A stretch of 50,693 nucleotides of DNA from Anaerolineales bacterium (GTDB lineage Bacteria > Chloroflexota > Anaerolineae > Anaerolineales > UBA6668): NCBI GenBank assembly GCA_020630175.1, contig JAHDBW010000010.1:1-50693 (forward strand), given 5' to 3'. Below are positions 9,401 to 18,753 of the stretch, piece after piece (position 1 is the first letter of the stretch; every line of letters starts with the position of its first letter). The notes beneath the pieces are model-generated. The model saw only the letters and a program-made list of their open reading frames with translations, was not told the origin of the DNA and searched no databases. A program made the translations under genes and the position numbers.

Positions 9401-12374
9401 CATCTGCTGCCGTGGTGGCAGAAAAAGACCCAGCTGGTGTTTCTATTTGACGCCAACGATTCGCACCACGTTCCCACTCTAACGTGAATGCATCCAACGT
9501 TACACGCTGACCTGCAACTGGCTGCTGATCAACATCAACAACAAGCAACTCTATTGTTGTAGCCTCATCTGCTTCAACAAAGTAACGGCTACGCCCAATG
9601 CCAACAAACTGCGTTGTGTGCAGATAGCTTGTTTGCCCACTGACTTTAGTGACATCACCGTTGGCATCGGTTACATCAGCCGTGAGTGTGAACCGCTTGG
9701 AACTGTCAGCCGTAATCTCGGGGCTGAATTGAGCCGTTCCTGAGTCTGAAAGCGTTGTATTTCCAGTAAAGACTGTCTCATCATCTTCAATCTGCGTCCA
9801 ATCTTGGAAGGCGTAATTGCCAGCTCCTGTGTAATTAAAGCCCTGAGGGTGTTGCGTTATCGTCCAAGACACATTGGCATTGGCAACGGGTGCGCCAAAG
9901 AAATAGGAAGCAGACACATCAGCTTGCAGTGCTGTAAGGTCAGTCACTTGAGACGGTAGTGCAAGCTCTGCGGCAAAGGTGGGCTTACGATAATTGGTAA
10001 CTGGAATCTCTAGCGTTCCTAGCAGTTGTTCTGTTTCTGCCAGCAGAATTCGCGCCTCGTATGTCCCTGTTTGCAGCGTTTCTGGTAATTGCAACTCGGT
10101 TGCAAAAGAGCCAAATTCGTTGAGCGTGAACGTCTCTCGTACGGCTCCGTGATCATGTAAATTCAGGTTCAGTTCCACAGAAATATCTGTTGGGACAGTG
10201 TAAGCGAGATCTTGCGATTCACGCACAATGCCTTTCAGAAATACAGCTTGCCCAGGCTTATACATTGGCCGGTCTGAATATAGATCTAACGCATATTGTG
10301 CCGCGCTTGCAGATGGTCCGTAACCATAATACCGATGCGCTCTAGCGCCAACAATGCCAAAACGCCCGGCATCCGCTTGAGCGGTCATTGCCATAAAATT
10401 TTCTGGGGCGTATTGCCATTCTTCAAACGGGAAGTGTGCAATGCCAGCGGCATCTGTGGTGGCGCTACGGCGTTCTTCTAAGCCTTCGTCCCAAGCGTAT
10501 AACGTGATTTTCTGATCGGCAACTACGACACCGGTTGATCTGTCTGTTGCCCATACAATGACGCCATCTTGGGCCGCTTTGAGTGTGAGATGGGTATCAA
10601 CAACATGAAACAGACGCCGTTCAACATAGTCTCCAAACGTTTGCTCAAACATATATGCGCCCACCGGCAATGGCGCTGGTGGGTCTGTTAGCGTAATTTG
10701 CGCCGAGTCAAATACTTGCGCGGCGCCATACGCGGCGCTCCACTCACGAATACGATTGTTAGCCGTCGCAAAACTTTCTAGGTTTTGGGCATTAGGTGAA
10801 TAACTAGAGTATTGCGAAAGCTGCCCCAAGTACGCAGTCGCATCTAACCGATAGACAGAAAAATTAGGGCTAACCGCATTACAGTAGCGCAAGGTGTACG
10901 TGGGCACACGTTGGCTATCAAACGCCTGAATATCCTGCTCATAAAGCGTGGCACGCGGTTCCTCATTAATCCCCTGCGTACGAAAATTCAGCGTAATATC
11001 ACGCCCTAATGCATACCCGTAAATGTCTTGCAGAGTACCCGCAATTGTGACTGTGAACGCTGTATTGGGTGTTTCATTTAGTATCACCTCTAACATCGTG
11101 GGGTTCCATGTATTGACAATTGCCTCTGCGCCAACGTCTGGTGAAATCTTGACGGCAACAGTCTCCGGGTCAAGCGGTGCGTTGAATCTAAATTGTGCTG
11201 AATGCCAGTCAGCGGCGGTTTCATCATTTTGTGGATTCATCGTGACAATTTGGAGCGGACTAATCGTTTCAAATTCCCAAGTGTCTGACAATAGCGTAGC
11301 TCCGCTAGGCGCAGTCACAATCGTTTCAACCATGATCCGGCTGTGGTGCGGCAATGGTTCAGTTGGCTCAAATCGTACGTGTTGATTATCGCTATCCCAA
11401 TTGATCTCACCTAAGAGTTCAGTATTGTCTGGCGTGGTGACGCGCAGTTGGACTGCATCTGGATTTGCAATAGAGTCTTTGAACGTAAGCCGAATTGAAG
11501 AATCCAACGGCACTTGCTGCTGACTGGGTTCCGGAAAACGACTTTCTACGCGAAGCGGGGCAACTCTAAACGTGTAAAGCGCGGGCTCTGCTAATGTCAG
11601 ACCAGTGGGTGCCTCAAATGGCGAAATAATCACTTCATACTGCGTGCCACCTACTAACCCCTCGCGAGGCGTCCATTGATAAGTTGTGGTGTTTAGCCAT
11701 GTGCCGCTACCCGGAATACTTGGCGAAAAGCGCACCGGATTCGGCAAATCGGCTGCATCCAACATAGCAACACCCAGTGGCACCACCGGCTCTGTAAACA
11801 TGACTGTAATGGGATGCTGCACCGAGACCCAGTTATGTTCTGATGGAATGACTTGCGCAACGCCCAATGCCGGGCTGGTTTGCACTATAAAGTCTTGTGG
11901 ATTGATCAATGCATTGCCCGTTAGGCTCTGCGCTGTCTCTGCAAGCTTGACTAGATAGCGCGTATCTCCAGCCAGCGACGCATCTGGCTGAAAGCGTACT
12001 GTTTGCGCGTCCAGCCACTCTAAGTTGCCAGTAACTGCTGGCGCGATAGATAACGCAGCAGCCACGCTAGGCTGATCCATGGGTTGGTCAAAATACAATG
12101 TCAGGGCACTATCAATTGGCGTGCGTGCCCCCGCAACTGGGGCAAAATCAATCAAAGCTGGCGCCAAACTCAGATCAATGACCGGTTCGGGCGTGTTTGT
12201 TGGTAGGGTTGTGGCCGTGGGATCGACACTGATCGTTGGATCTGGCAACACGGTTGCTGTTGCTTCCACCGCCGTTGGCGTGTTTTGCAGGCTGGGTGGC
12301 GCTGAATTACAAGCGGCCAAGCCAATTAATAAAACGCTCCAACACAATCTTGAAAGTTGCTGCACATTTTTCAT
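6483..12374 (-). CDS. alpha-2-macroglobulin-family lipoprotein lacking the thioester
   Basis: A giant 1963-residue surface protein. The N-terminus is a lipoprotein signal with lipobox LAA|C at C22. A Thr/Pro linker follows, then several Ig-like (Big_5-type) domains over about residues 60-470. MG-type domains include the hallmark SDRPMYKPGQAV near residue 700. A Gly-rich, bait-like stretch near 1240 precedes the A2M block (SLPDNLTTWQMDARG), and an alpha-toroid domain starts near 1480 (QGGWGW, then repeats). At the family thioester motif (GCxEQ) this protein has Y1485-ENNER, so Cys and Gln are replaced by Asn and Arg. Covalent trapping of proteases is therefore not expected. A periplasm-side or cell-surface protective role is inferred from family. 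No pbpC is adjacent, unlike in many proteobacteria. Confidence 0.93.
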   Translation of the reverse strand: MKNVQQLSRLCWSVLLIGLAACNSAPPSLQNTPTAVEATATVLPDPTISVDPTATTLPTNTPEPVIDLSLAPALIDFAPVAGARTPIDSALTLYFDQPMDQPSVAAALSIAPAVTGNLEWLDAQTVRFQPDASLAGDTRYLVKLAETAQSLTGNALINPQDFIVQTSPALGVAQVIPSEHNWVSVQHPITVMFTEPVVPLGVAMLDAADLPNPVRFSPSIPGSGTWLNTTTYQWTPREGLVGGTQYEVIISPFEAPTGLTLAEPALYTFRVAPLRVESRFPEPSQQQVPLDSSIRLTFKDSIANPDAVQLRVTTPDNTELLGEINWDSDNQHVRFEPTEPLPHHSRIMVETIVTAPSGATLLSDTWEFETISPLQIVTMNPQNDETAADWHSAQFRFNAPLDPETVAVKISPDVGAEAIVNTWNPTMLEVILNETPNTAFTVTIAGTLQDIYGYALGRDITLNFRTQGINEEPRATLYEQDIQAFDSQRVPTYTLRYCNAVSPNFSVYRLDATAYLGQLSQYSSYSPNAQNLESFATANNRIREWSAAYGAAQVFDSAQITLTDPPAPLPVGAYMFEQTFGDYVERRLFHVVDTHLTLKAAQDGVIVWATDRSTGVVVADQKITLYAWDEGLEERRSATTDAAGIAHFPFEEWQYAPENFMAMTAQADAGRFGIVGARAHRYYGYGPSASAAQYALDLYSDRPMYKPGQAVFLKGIVRESQDLAYTVPTDISVELNLNLHDHGAVRETFTLNEFGSFATELQLPETLQTGTYEARILLAETEQLLGTLEIPVTNYRKPTFAAELALPSQVTDLTALQADVSASYFFGAPVANANVSWTITQHPQGFNYTGAGNYAFQDWTQIEDDETVFTGNTTLSDSGTAQFSPEITADSSKRFTLTADVTDANGDVTKVSGQTSYLHTTQFVGIGRSRYFVEADEATTIELLVVDVDQQPVAGQRVTLDAFTLEWERGANRWRQIETPAGSFSATTAADGKATLPYTFPAPGRYRFRATITDTQGHIASASQTLYAYNAKFGNWFNGSTTKAELTPNQDLYTPGDVAEIFITSPFTEPAQALISVERGSIHHTELITVPAAGVLYTLPIEADYAPNVYVNAVLVAGVDADERNLQHALGTAELTVDTDHKLLNVAVSANTALAQPGDDVRYTVNVTDPDGNPTAAELSLSLVDLALLQLADSNGYSAPSLLENFYSPQPHVVSTQSNLNYEVDGKIPSPSVYQCAYPGGRGGGGGGGDGLASAATVRTEFEDTAYWNAFVQTDENGQAQVEVSLPDNLTTWQMDARGITKDTQVGAGNSQLIVQLPLLIRPNTPQFLVVDDQVLLSALVANNTTESLDVLVSMLGTGIRPDSVQTQPLTLAAGAQATVAWPVTVEATDWVDLTFRVESVDGAYADASKPPVGRGPNQQLPVYRYSAPDIVGTSGMLSVAGTKTELLAIPQQMVVQDSELAITTSAGLPDVINLAAPAFAPIDYENNERLISRLYINAQQIATDRETPALRDQIDLDVQALLTAQHDQGGWGWTRNSRDPNFYITLYALLALKELEQAGVVDANDMQLAVERAQKWGTEEAQYQTARLDDLFQHHKERLALYVHVGHLYGWDVERYTAKLLEQPEDLSAFAMALLLLHAPPELTLAETQLVAELVAQADLTATGVMWSSAESYWGNANRTSAAVLIALMRNDPDNPLISQGVRALLQNRLPDGDWGSTHATAWALLAIYEWVHVSGAATPQFDYEVSLNNAVILADTVTPTVQDPQAITLPAVELMPMQANRLAISKTDGPGALFYTAFLEIFQPVESLAPRDHGIQISREYRALSADCAGTDCPILTSGQQGQRVLATLTINVPRRMGYVTVDDWIPAGADIIGLHRSQGRRSGRHYWWPDNLYYFDHNIRPEGLSFYATWLPAGTYELSYELYLRQPGTYNVLPPLAKEEYRPDVYGRGAGMLFAIDASR

Positions 12375-12539
12375 AGTGAGTGACTATAGATATGCGTTCC
12401 AATAGAGTCAACTGAATTCCATGATAAAGTAACCCAATGGTAACTTTGTGTAACGGGTTCATCTACTAGAATCACGTTATTTAGTGAGTCTGCCCTATCG
12501 TGTGGCGTGCTTTGCACATCATCAAGCAAAAGAGGTTAT

Positions 12540-13715
12540 ATGCGTTTACATAAAACACTATTCTTTACAACAATCTTGGCATTGCTTATTGTGATCCCAG
12601 GTGTGGTTCTTTCTGCTGAACCAAAAGCCATTGACACGACTGTAACAAGCCAAGACGGTTGTTGGAGCCTAGGGGACTTGAAAGGCTGTGTCTATAAGAA
12701 TGATCACGAGAAAAACTTCTCTACTGGTGGAAATAATTTAGGCGCTGGCATCACGGTTGGCCTATATGCCGATAACGTCTATTGTGTTGTCTTACCCGGC
12801 TATTACGGCCCAAGCGGCATTACCGTCAACCAGAAGACGTTCCAAAATAAAGGCGACAGTTGCTACACGCATGACGGCACAGCTTGGCGCATTGACTTTG
12901 GCTTACAGTACAACGGTCCGCGGGGTGAGGTATTGCCTCCAACGCGTACACCATCAGAAGTTGCCACGACGGGGAACACAGGCTGTTGGTCTACAACGTC
13001 ACTGAAAGGCTGTGTATTCCGTAACGATGTAAAAGATAATCGTTCGACTGGCGGGAATAATGCGGTTGAAGGCATTACGATCAGCGTTTATGGAAATGAA
13101 TACTGTGTGAACCCTCCGCTTGGCTTAATGCCAAGTGGCTACGTTGTTGACCAAAACAAAGAAGGCTTTGTGTCTGGCGCACGCTGTTACACGCATGATG
13201 GATCAGCTTGGCGCGTGGACTTTGGGATTGAGCCTTATAAGGCACCTGTCACCCCAGTGCCACCAACGGCAACAGAAGCAGCTAACGAGGTTGCCGCCTC
13301 GCCAACAACAGCAAATCGCATTGCAACTGTAACGCCGACGGCGGCCGCAACAGCAGTACCGACAGCCGTTCCAACCGCAATGCCTACCGCCAATACCGTG
13401 GCATCTACGCAACCAACAGTCCAAGTACTAAGCGTTGCAAGCGTTGGCGATTGTGCTTGGGAAGTGCACTTCAAAATTACCAATTACACGCCAAACACAG
13501 ACGTGCTTGAATGGACCAACGGCACAGAAACCACCTGCGCTGGCGTCACAACTGACGTGATCATTACCGCAGAGTTAGGCGAGTTTGTAAAAACAGAAGC
13601 CGATGGCGGCGCAGAATGGATTGTAACGGTCAAAGAATATGGGTCTTACACCACCACTATTACAGACCGCGCTGGCAAGTCTGCCCAAGTCAAATGGGAA
13701 GTGCCAAAGCCGTAA
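12540..13715 (+). CDS. secreted protein with two Cys-rich repeats and a Thr/Ala/Pro linker
   Basis: About 391 residues from the ATG at 12540, chosen because an agagg ribosome-binding site lies just upstream and a signal peptide starts at once (LFFTTILALLIVIPGVVLSAE). Two homologous modules follow, each about 85 residues. Each has GCWS, KGCV, STGGNN, a Y-C, and CYTHDG(T/S)AWR(I/V)DFG with four conserved cysteines, probably disulphide pairs. A low-complexity Thr/Ala/Val/Pro linker (encoded about 13250-13420) leads to a C-terminal Ig-like domain with two more cysteines. I do not recognise the module family. A wall or surface binding role is a guess. It is divergent from the macroglobulin gene. 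Confidence 0.85.
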   Translation: MRLHKTLFFTTILALLIVIPGVVLSAEPKAIDTTVTSQDGCWSLGDLKGCVYKNDHEKNFSTGGNNLGAGITVGLYADNVYCVVLPGYYGPSGITVNQKTFQNKGDSCYTHDGTAWRIDFGLQYNGPRGEVLPPTRTPSEVATTGNTGCWSTTSLKGCVFRNDVKDNRSTGGNNAVEGITISVYGNEYCVNPPLGLMPSGYVVDQNKEGFVSGARCYTHDGSAWRVDFGIEPYKAPVTPVPPTATEAANEVAASPTTANRIATVTPTAAATAVPTAVPTAMPTANTVASTQPTVQVLSVASVGDCAWEVHFKITNYTPNTDVLEWTNGTETTCAGVTTDVIITAELGEFVKTEADGGAEWIVTVKEYGSYTTTITDRAGKSAQVKWEVPKP

Positions 13716-13732
13716 CCGGCAACGTGCTTAAA

Positions 13733-13768
13733 TAAAAAAACGGCGACCAAGTTGGTCGCCGTTTTTGT
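13733..13768. terminator. bidirectional intrinsic terminator
   Basis: The stem cggcgacca/tggtcgccg (13741-13749 and 13753-13761) is flanked by an A-run on the left and a T-run on the right, so it can work in both directions. It lies between the convergent secreted-protein gene (ends 13715) and the PQQ-propeller gene (ends 13892). Confidence 0.9.
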
Positions 13769-13891
13769 TTAAGTGACGTGCTATGTAAAAGCCAACAAGT
13801 TTTCAGAAATAAAATTGGGACTAACCCGGGCTTTTACTGAAGGTTTTACCACGCAAACTTGCAGTTATTTTGAATACTTTCTGCAAAACAC

Positions 13892-16800
13892 TTAATAGGC
13901 TTCAATAGTTGCCACAAGCTTATCGATGTGGAACAGATCACCGCGTGGGAAGCCGGGCACATCAAGGTATTTTTCTAAGTCAGGGCCACTATCGCCTAAG
14001 ATCCAAGCCTTTGCCATAAAGATGGCGTGGGCATCCCATAGTGGCACAATGGCGTTTTCACCAAGCCCTTCAGCCGCAAACGTAATAAACCAGTGTGGCG
14101 CATGTTTTTCTACGCGTTGAATTGCCGCTTGGATCGCAGGCTTGATATTGCCATACGTATCTGAGACCACTTCTGGCGTCATATACAAGAAATTAGCTGC
14201 GATGTTGAGCGCGTTCCCATAATAGGAGGTGCCATTGAAAATTTCAGAAGTTGCCGTATAGGGCGATCCCATCTGGAAGCCGCGATTGCGCAGCACTTTG
14301 AGATGATCAATTTGGTCCAGCAATTCAACCGGTGCCATTTCATTAGGGATGGCGTCGTAAAGTTTCAGTAAGCCAGCATAGCCCGCTAACCACGCATTGA
14401 TCGCATACGGATTTTCAATCAACACATCCTTACTAGGAATGCGTTCCAACAGTTGCCGTGACCGGATTTGGTCTAGGTAGTGCTGTGCATCCAAGCCAAA
14501 GTGGCTGACCATTTTTTGCAAGCCATAGATCAGATAAGGGTTACGCCCCCACACGCCTTTGCTTTGCCAACCGCCAGAGTTGCGGAACTCATAGTTGAGC
14601 GCTCTTGGCCGACTATACACATTTTCACCTGTCGTATAGTCGTTGATCACATCGTCTGGCAGTAAGAAATCATGCCGCTGCCGCCGGTTTTGCCAGCCAA
14701 TGTGGTTACAAAACTCAGCCTGTTCAAACGTATTGAACTCAGCCCGCAGATATTCATCCAACTGATTTTGCAGCGCACCTGCAATGTAAGGCCGCGCGCG
14801 CAGCAGGCTAACAAAGGTTTCAGCCGGATTATGGAAATAATCTAACAGCGCATCCCCAATATGGTGCTGCATATGTTGCCCAAGCAAGCCATGATTGGCA
14901 TATCCCGGTTGCAAAGGCCCACTGTTGAGAATTTCTAAAATCTCACTGCTAAGCTGGCGTTTTAGTTCCAAAATGCCGACCAAATAAGGCGGCTTATTAC
15001 GTTGTACGTTGTGCGGCTTGGCAACCGGCAGCTTGCCCTGCGCGGATGCAGCCGCTTCTTCTGCTGGTGCCCAGCAAATAATGGCATTGCTGCGGTGCAT
15101 ATACACGCGTCCGTTATACGGAATCGGTGGATTCTGATCACCGTGATTGCTATACACGGCTTCTGCAGGCTGACCAAACGCTGTATGCGTATGCAGCACC
15201 CGTGGATGCGCCGGAATAACCGTTTTGATCGGGCCTTCATTTTCAGTGCTGGCAATATAGGTGCGCGGTGCGTCTGCTTGCGGCACATGCACAAAACTTA
15301 CCGAAGCGCCGCGTTCAAACACGCCCGGATAGTGATGCGTGGCGTAAGCCACCAGCTGATTATTCTCTTGTGTTACAGGCTCTGGCCGTGTCAGAAATTG
15401 AAATTGATTCCCACTAGCGTCCACCGCAATGATGACAATCCACGCATTGCGATAGTAGCAGTCGGCGTACATGTCTGTATTGAGGTCTGCATGGCGGCAA
15501 AGTTCATCGGCCACATAGAGCGCTTCGCGATGTGGCGCTTCGTGCAACGTGCCAAGGTTACCCGGCCGGGCCATGGCAATATTTTGCTTGTGCTCAGCTG
15601 ATATGCCAGCTTCTTTGGTGTAAAGCGCTTCTAAATCGATAAGGGCTTGCTCAAACAAAGCGTTGGGAATGGAAACATCGTAACTCCCCGCTTGGCGGTC
15701 GCAGCACAAGTTCCAATAGAGGGTGTTACCGCCCATTGCCAAGCCCAACGGCTCATCAACAGCGCACCACATGTAACTTGGAATCGCCACATTGCCGGGA
15801 TAGTCTGGATGCCAACCCACGGCGTGCCCGCCCATAATCCGATTTTGAAAATCAGTATCAATCATGTAGCCGCTTTGCTGATACAACACGCCATCAGCCC
15901 CCACTACGGGTGGATAACGGGTGCCGCTTTGCGTGCCAGCCCACAAAAGCGGCGCCACCGGGCGCGATCTGCCAGCGGCGTCTGTTTCAAAGACTTCTTC
16001 ACCGGTTGCGCGGTTCAGCACAAAGACCGTGCGTCTATAAGGGTGTTCCCCTAAATAGTCACGTACTTTTTCAGTGGTCAGCGTTACCGTTCCCGGCGCC
16101 CACGGTCCATCCGCATGGCCGCGTTCGCCTAGCGCAATCACGTTCCGTTCTGGGGTGACAAAGTCATCCAAAACATCATTGCGGTCAATGTCGGTCATTT
16201 TGGCTTTGCCGCCCGGCTCTACCGCCGTGCGATAGCCGTGCGAGCCAGAGAAAATAACGTAGTCATCAATCACCACCGGCCACCAAGAGCGGAAGCCTTG
16301 CCCCGGCAGCTTCGCAGACCGCCACACTTGCTTGCCTGTCACGGCAATTAGGGCATAGGCGTGGCTATCCATCGAGGCAAAATAGAGCACGCCATCATGG
16401 TAGGCCGCTGAATATAAGATTGGGGCTTTAGTGCGGAATTTCCAAGCGAGCTTGCCCTTGTCTGGGCCGCCAGTGTGGATTGCGTACATGCTGCCATCGC
16501 GGCAACCGGCAAATAGCAGGCGGTCGGCCACAACAGGATTTGTAACAAAGCCTTTTGGCGCTTGATACTGCCAAAGCGCAGCGCCAGTTTGGGCATCTAG
16601 GGCGTAAACACATCCGTCAGTGCCGCATACGTAGACCACGTCGCCATCAAGCGTCGGGGAATGCCCCAACGGTAATTCAGTTGGAAACACCCAACGCTCA
16701 GTGCCATCGTTGGCATCTAAGGCGTACAGGCCGCGTGCGGTAGACAGGTACAGCATGTTGTGCGCGGCAACAATCTGCGTTCGTTGTGAAATATAAGGCG

Positions 16801-18271
16801 CAATGGGTTTGTACCAAAGCGGGCGCAAGTTGCCGGGCACGGTTTCTGCTGTGCGTGAATGCCTAGCTGGGGACGCACCGGCCATTGACCAAGCAGCTTG
16901 CTGGGTAAGTGGCTGTGTTTGTGGTCGCGTTGGGACGTCTGTTCTTACAGCCGCATCAGCTGTCCCGCGTGGCTCCCCCAGCCTAATGGTAAGCTGCGGT
17001 CGGCCTTCTAGGTCGGCCTTACTGGTGTAGAAATATTTGCCAGTGTGGCGCGGTCCATCGGCACTGTAAAGCACTAGCTGTAGTGGTTTACGTGCGGCAT
17101 AGGCCTCTTGCACGGCGCGGGTTACATCTAATTGATGCGGTATGCCCGGCCAAGGAGCATTGAACTCAGGCAGCGGTTTGACCCACGTGCCACCATAATT
17201 TTCTGAAGCGATAGGGGCGCTGTTCCACGTGATGGTGTTTTCATTCCACGGCTCTTCTACAGAAAAGACCTGAATGTATGACTCTGGCACAGGTTCATTC
17301 CAGCCTTGCCCAGCATTACCAAACTGCCGAATCTCTAAGCTTGCATCTAGCACGACTCGTTGGCTAGGGTCTGGCAGGCTATTCAGTGGAACGGTAATGT
17401 AATACTTTGAGAAACACGGCCAATCTGCAATGTCGCCTTGATTTTGCACATTGAATTGGGTCACGCCTTTGTAATTGCGGATCCCCCACTCGCCAAATAG
17501 GTCATGCGACATATCATCGCCACAAGTGCCAGCGCCGCCCACAGTCGCATCTTTGATGCGTACGCGCGCAACTCTATCTTTAAGCACAACGGTTTCTTTT
17601 GGCGTGGCGTCTGGCGCTTTATAGGCCGGTTGCCCAAAGTGCAGTTCGCCCCACGTTGAAGGGTCTATTTGGTGCACAGATTCTGGCCAAGACTTATTGG
17701 GAATAATCTCGCTCTGATCTGAGTCGCGATCGTGTAACAAAATTGCCATTTTCCACATGGCACCGTCTTTTGGCGGGCCATCCATCCCAAGAGAGGCAAA
17801 GGGAATTTTGAACGCAATCCACCAGCCGTGTGAAGCTTCACCGGTGTTGAACGCGCCTGCACCACGGTAGTGTGCAAACGTTTTGAATTGCGTTTCGCGC
17901 AGCCGCCAGTGGCCGGTTTCGCCACCAAACGCCCGCTGATACTCTGGGCGTTCATCATGTTCAGGTTTGAACATGCCCGCAAAGTAATAAGACTCGGCAT
18001 TAATCCGGTCTGTTTGGCCTTCCTCTGTATGGAACATAACGGACACTGCGTCATTGGCAAAAAGCATGATTGGCTTTTCATTGTCATACCAAATCTTTTC
18101 ATCAATGATATTGCAATGCACATGCAAGTGCTCTGGCGTGTAGATCATCCGCACATCCGCATAATTATCTTGATGTGATACCTGCCCAAACCACAGAATT
18201 GCCCGTGTTTCAAAGGGGATATCTGCATCGGCTGTATTTGGAGTGAACGGAATGTTGATGCGACGTTTCAT
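13892..18271 (-). CDS. large PQQ-type beta-propeller protein with CBM9-like and DNRLRE-like N-terminal domains
   Basis: A protein of 1459 residues. Residues about 1-200 resemble a CBM9-type carbohydrate-binding domain (YTPEHLHVHCNI, AGMFKPE, WWIAFKIPFASLGM). About 225-430 resemble a DNRLRE wall-protein module (VEEPWNENTITWNSAP, LDVTRAVQEA, LQLVLYSADG). About 480-1050 carry PQQ_2-like blades (LYALDANDGTERWVFP, VYALDAQTGAALWQY, YALIAVTGKQVW). The C-terminal 330 residues are alpha-rich and unfamiliar. The architecture suggests a surface glycan-binding protein. Yet the ATG-initiated product has no signal peptide. In-frame codons just upstream encode a hydrophobic stretch (LIICRAFIAAASQ) after a stop but without ATG, GTG or TTG. 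No enzyme activity is assigned. Confidence 0.85.
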   Translation of the reverse strand: MKRRINIPFTPNTADADIPFETRAILWFGQVSHQDNYADVRMIYTPEHLHVHCNIIDEKIWYDNEKPIMLFANDAVSVMFHTEEGQTDRINAESYYFAGMFKPEHDERPEYQRAFGGETGHWRLRETQFKTFAHYRGAGAFNTGEASHGWWIAFKIPFASLGMDGPPKDGAMWKMAILLHDRDSDQSEIIPNKSWPESVHQIDPSTWGELHFGQPAYKAPDATPKETVVLKDRVARVRIKDATVGGAGTCGDDMSHDLFGEWGIRNYKGVTQFNVQNQGDIADWPCFSKYYITVPLNSLPDPSQRVVLDASLEIRQFGNAGQGWNEPVPESYIQVFSVEEPWNENTITWNSAPIASENYGGTWVKPLPEFNAPWPGIPHQLDVTRAVQEAYAARKPLQLVLYSADGPRHTGKYFYTSKADLEGRPQLTIRLGEPRGTADAAVRTDVPTRPQTQPLTQQAAWSMAGASPARHSRTAETVPGNLRPLWYKPIAPYISQRTQIVAAHNMLYLSTARGLYALDANDGTERWVFPTELPLGHSPTLDGDVVYVCGTDGCVYALDAQTGAALWQYQAPKGFVTNPVVADRLLFAGCRDGSMYAIHTGGPDKGKLAWKFRTKAPILYSAAYHDGVLYFASMDSHAYALIAVTGKQVWRSAKLPGQGFRSWWPVVIDDYVIFSGSHGYRTAVEPGGKAKMTDIDRNDVLDDFVTPERNVIALGERGHADGPWAPGTVTLTTEKVRDYLGEHPYRRTVFVLNRATGEEVFETDAAGRSRPVAPLLWAGTQSGTRYPPVVGADGVLYQQSGYMIDTDFQNRIMGGHAVGWHPDYPGNVAIPSYMWCAVDEPLGLAMGGNTLYWNLCCDRQAGSYDVSIPNALFEQALIDLEALYTKEAGISAEHKQNIAMARPGNLGTLHEAPHREALYVADELCRHADLNTDMYADCYYRNAWIVIIAVDASGNQFQFLTRPEPVTQENNQLVAYATHHYPGVFERGASVSFVHVPQADAPRTYIASTENEGPIKTVIPAHPRVLHTHTAFGQPAEAVYSNHGDQNPPIPYNGRVYMHRSNAIICWAPAEEAAASAQGKLPVAKPHNVQRNKPPYLVGILELKRQLSSEILEILNSGPLQPGYANHGLLGQHMQHHIGDALLDYFHNPAETFVSLLRARPYIAGALQNQLDEYLRAEFNTFEQAEFCNHIGWQNRRQRHDFLLPDDVINDYTTGENVYSRPRALNYEFRNSGGWQSKGVWGRNPYLIYGLQKMVSHFGLDAQHYLDQIRSRQLLERIPSKDVLIENPYAINAWLAGYAGLLKLYDAIPNEMAPVELLDQIDHLKVLRNRGFQMGSPYTATSEIFNGTSYYGNALNIAANFLYMTPEVVSDTYGNIKPAIQAAIQRVEKHAPHWFITFAAEGLGENAIVPLWDAHAIFMAKAWILGDSGPDLEKYLDVPGFPRGDLFHIDKLVATIEAY

Positions 18272-18753
18272 AGACTGTCTGTAAGTTATCTCGGTTACGG
18301 AGCCCTCGCTAACCTGTGAAGCTGCCGCAATAAATGCGCGGCAAATGATGAGGAGTGCCTTTTATAAGCTTATAACTTTAAACGAACAAATTTCAAATAT
18401 TTCGATGGGGTATTTTTGTAGGATATGTGACAAATTTGTGTTTAGCATTGCGGCCTATTGTTTGCGGGTAACAGGCAAGCGCTAAGAACATAAATTATTG
18501 GCCTGTCGTTGCAGTAATTGCTCGGCACCTGTAGTAACGCCCAGCCTTGGCGGTAGTTGCGAATATTTTGTGTTCTCGCGGCTGCGCCACTAGACCCAAA
18601 CAAATCTATAACAAAACTATATCTTTATTCGAAAGCATAACTGATACCATCGGAGAGTGACCAAACTTTTATTTGGTTATGAGGTACTTAGATGTACCAT
18701 TTTGCAATGACGCATTGGGGCGTCTGCGGGTATAGCAATCAAGTCCGAAGTTT
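18272..18753. other. 482-nt divergent intergenic region
   Basis: No gene is recognised. It separates the PQQ-propeller gene (minus) from the beta-helix gene (plus) and must hold promoters for both. The only clear structure is the perfect 14-bp palindrome at 18362-18375. The rest looks AT-rich near 18380-18430 and 18600-18640, without a motif I would defend. Confidence 0.6.
18362..18375. repeat. perfect 14-bp palindrome
   Basis: ttataagcttataa is a perfect dyad about 90 nt upstream of the PQQ-propeller start codon. A binding site for a dimeric regulator is possible. AT-rich palindromes of this length also occur by chance. Confidence 0.4.

Noticed and set aside
13892-18271. PQQ-dependent alcohol dehydrogenase
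   Set aside because: Only propeller-blade motifs are present; the cofactor-binding Cys-Cys pair and catalytic Asp region of quinoprotein dehydrogenases are not recognisable and other domains dominate.
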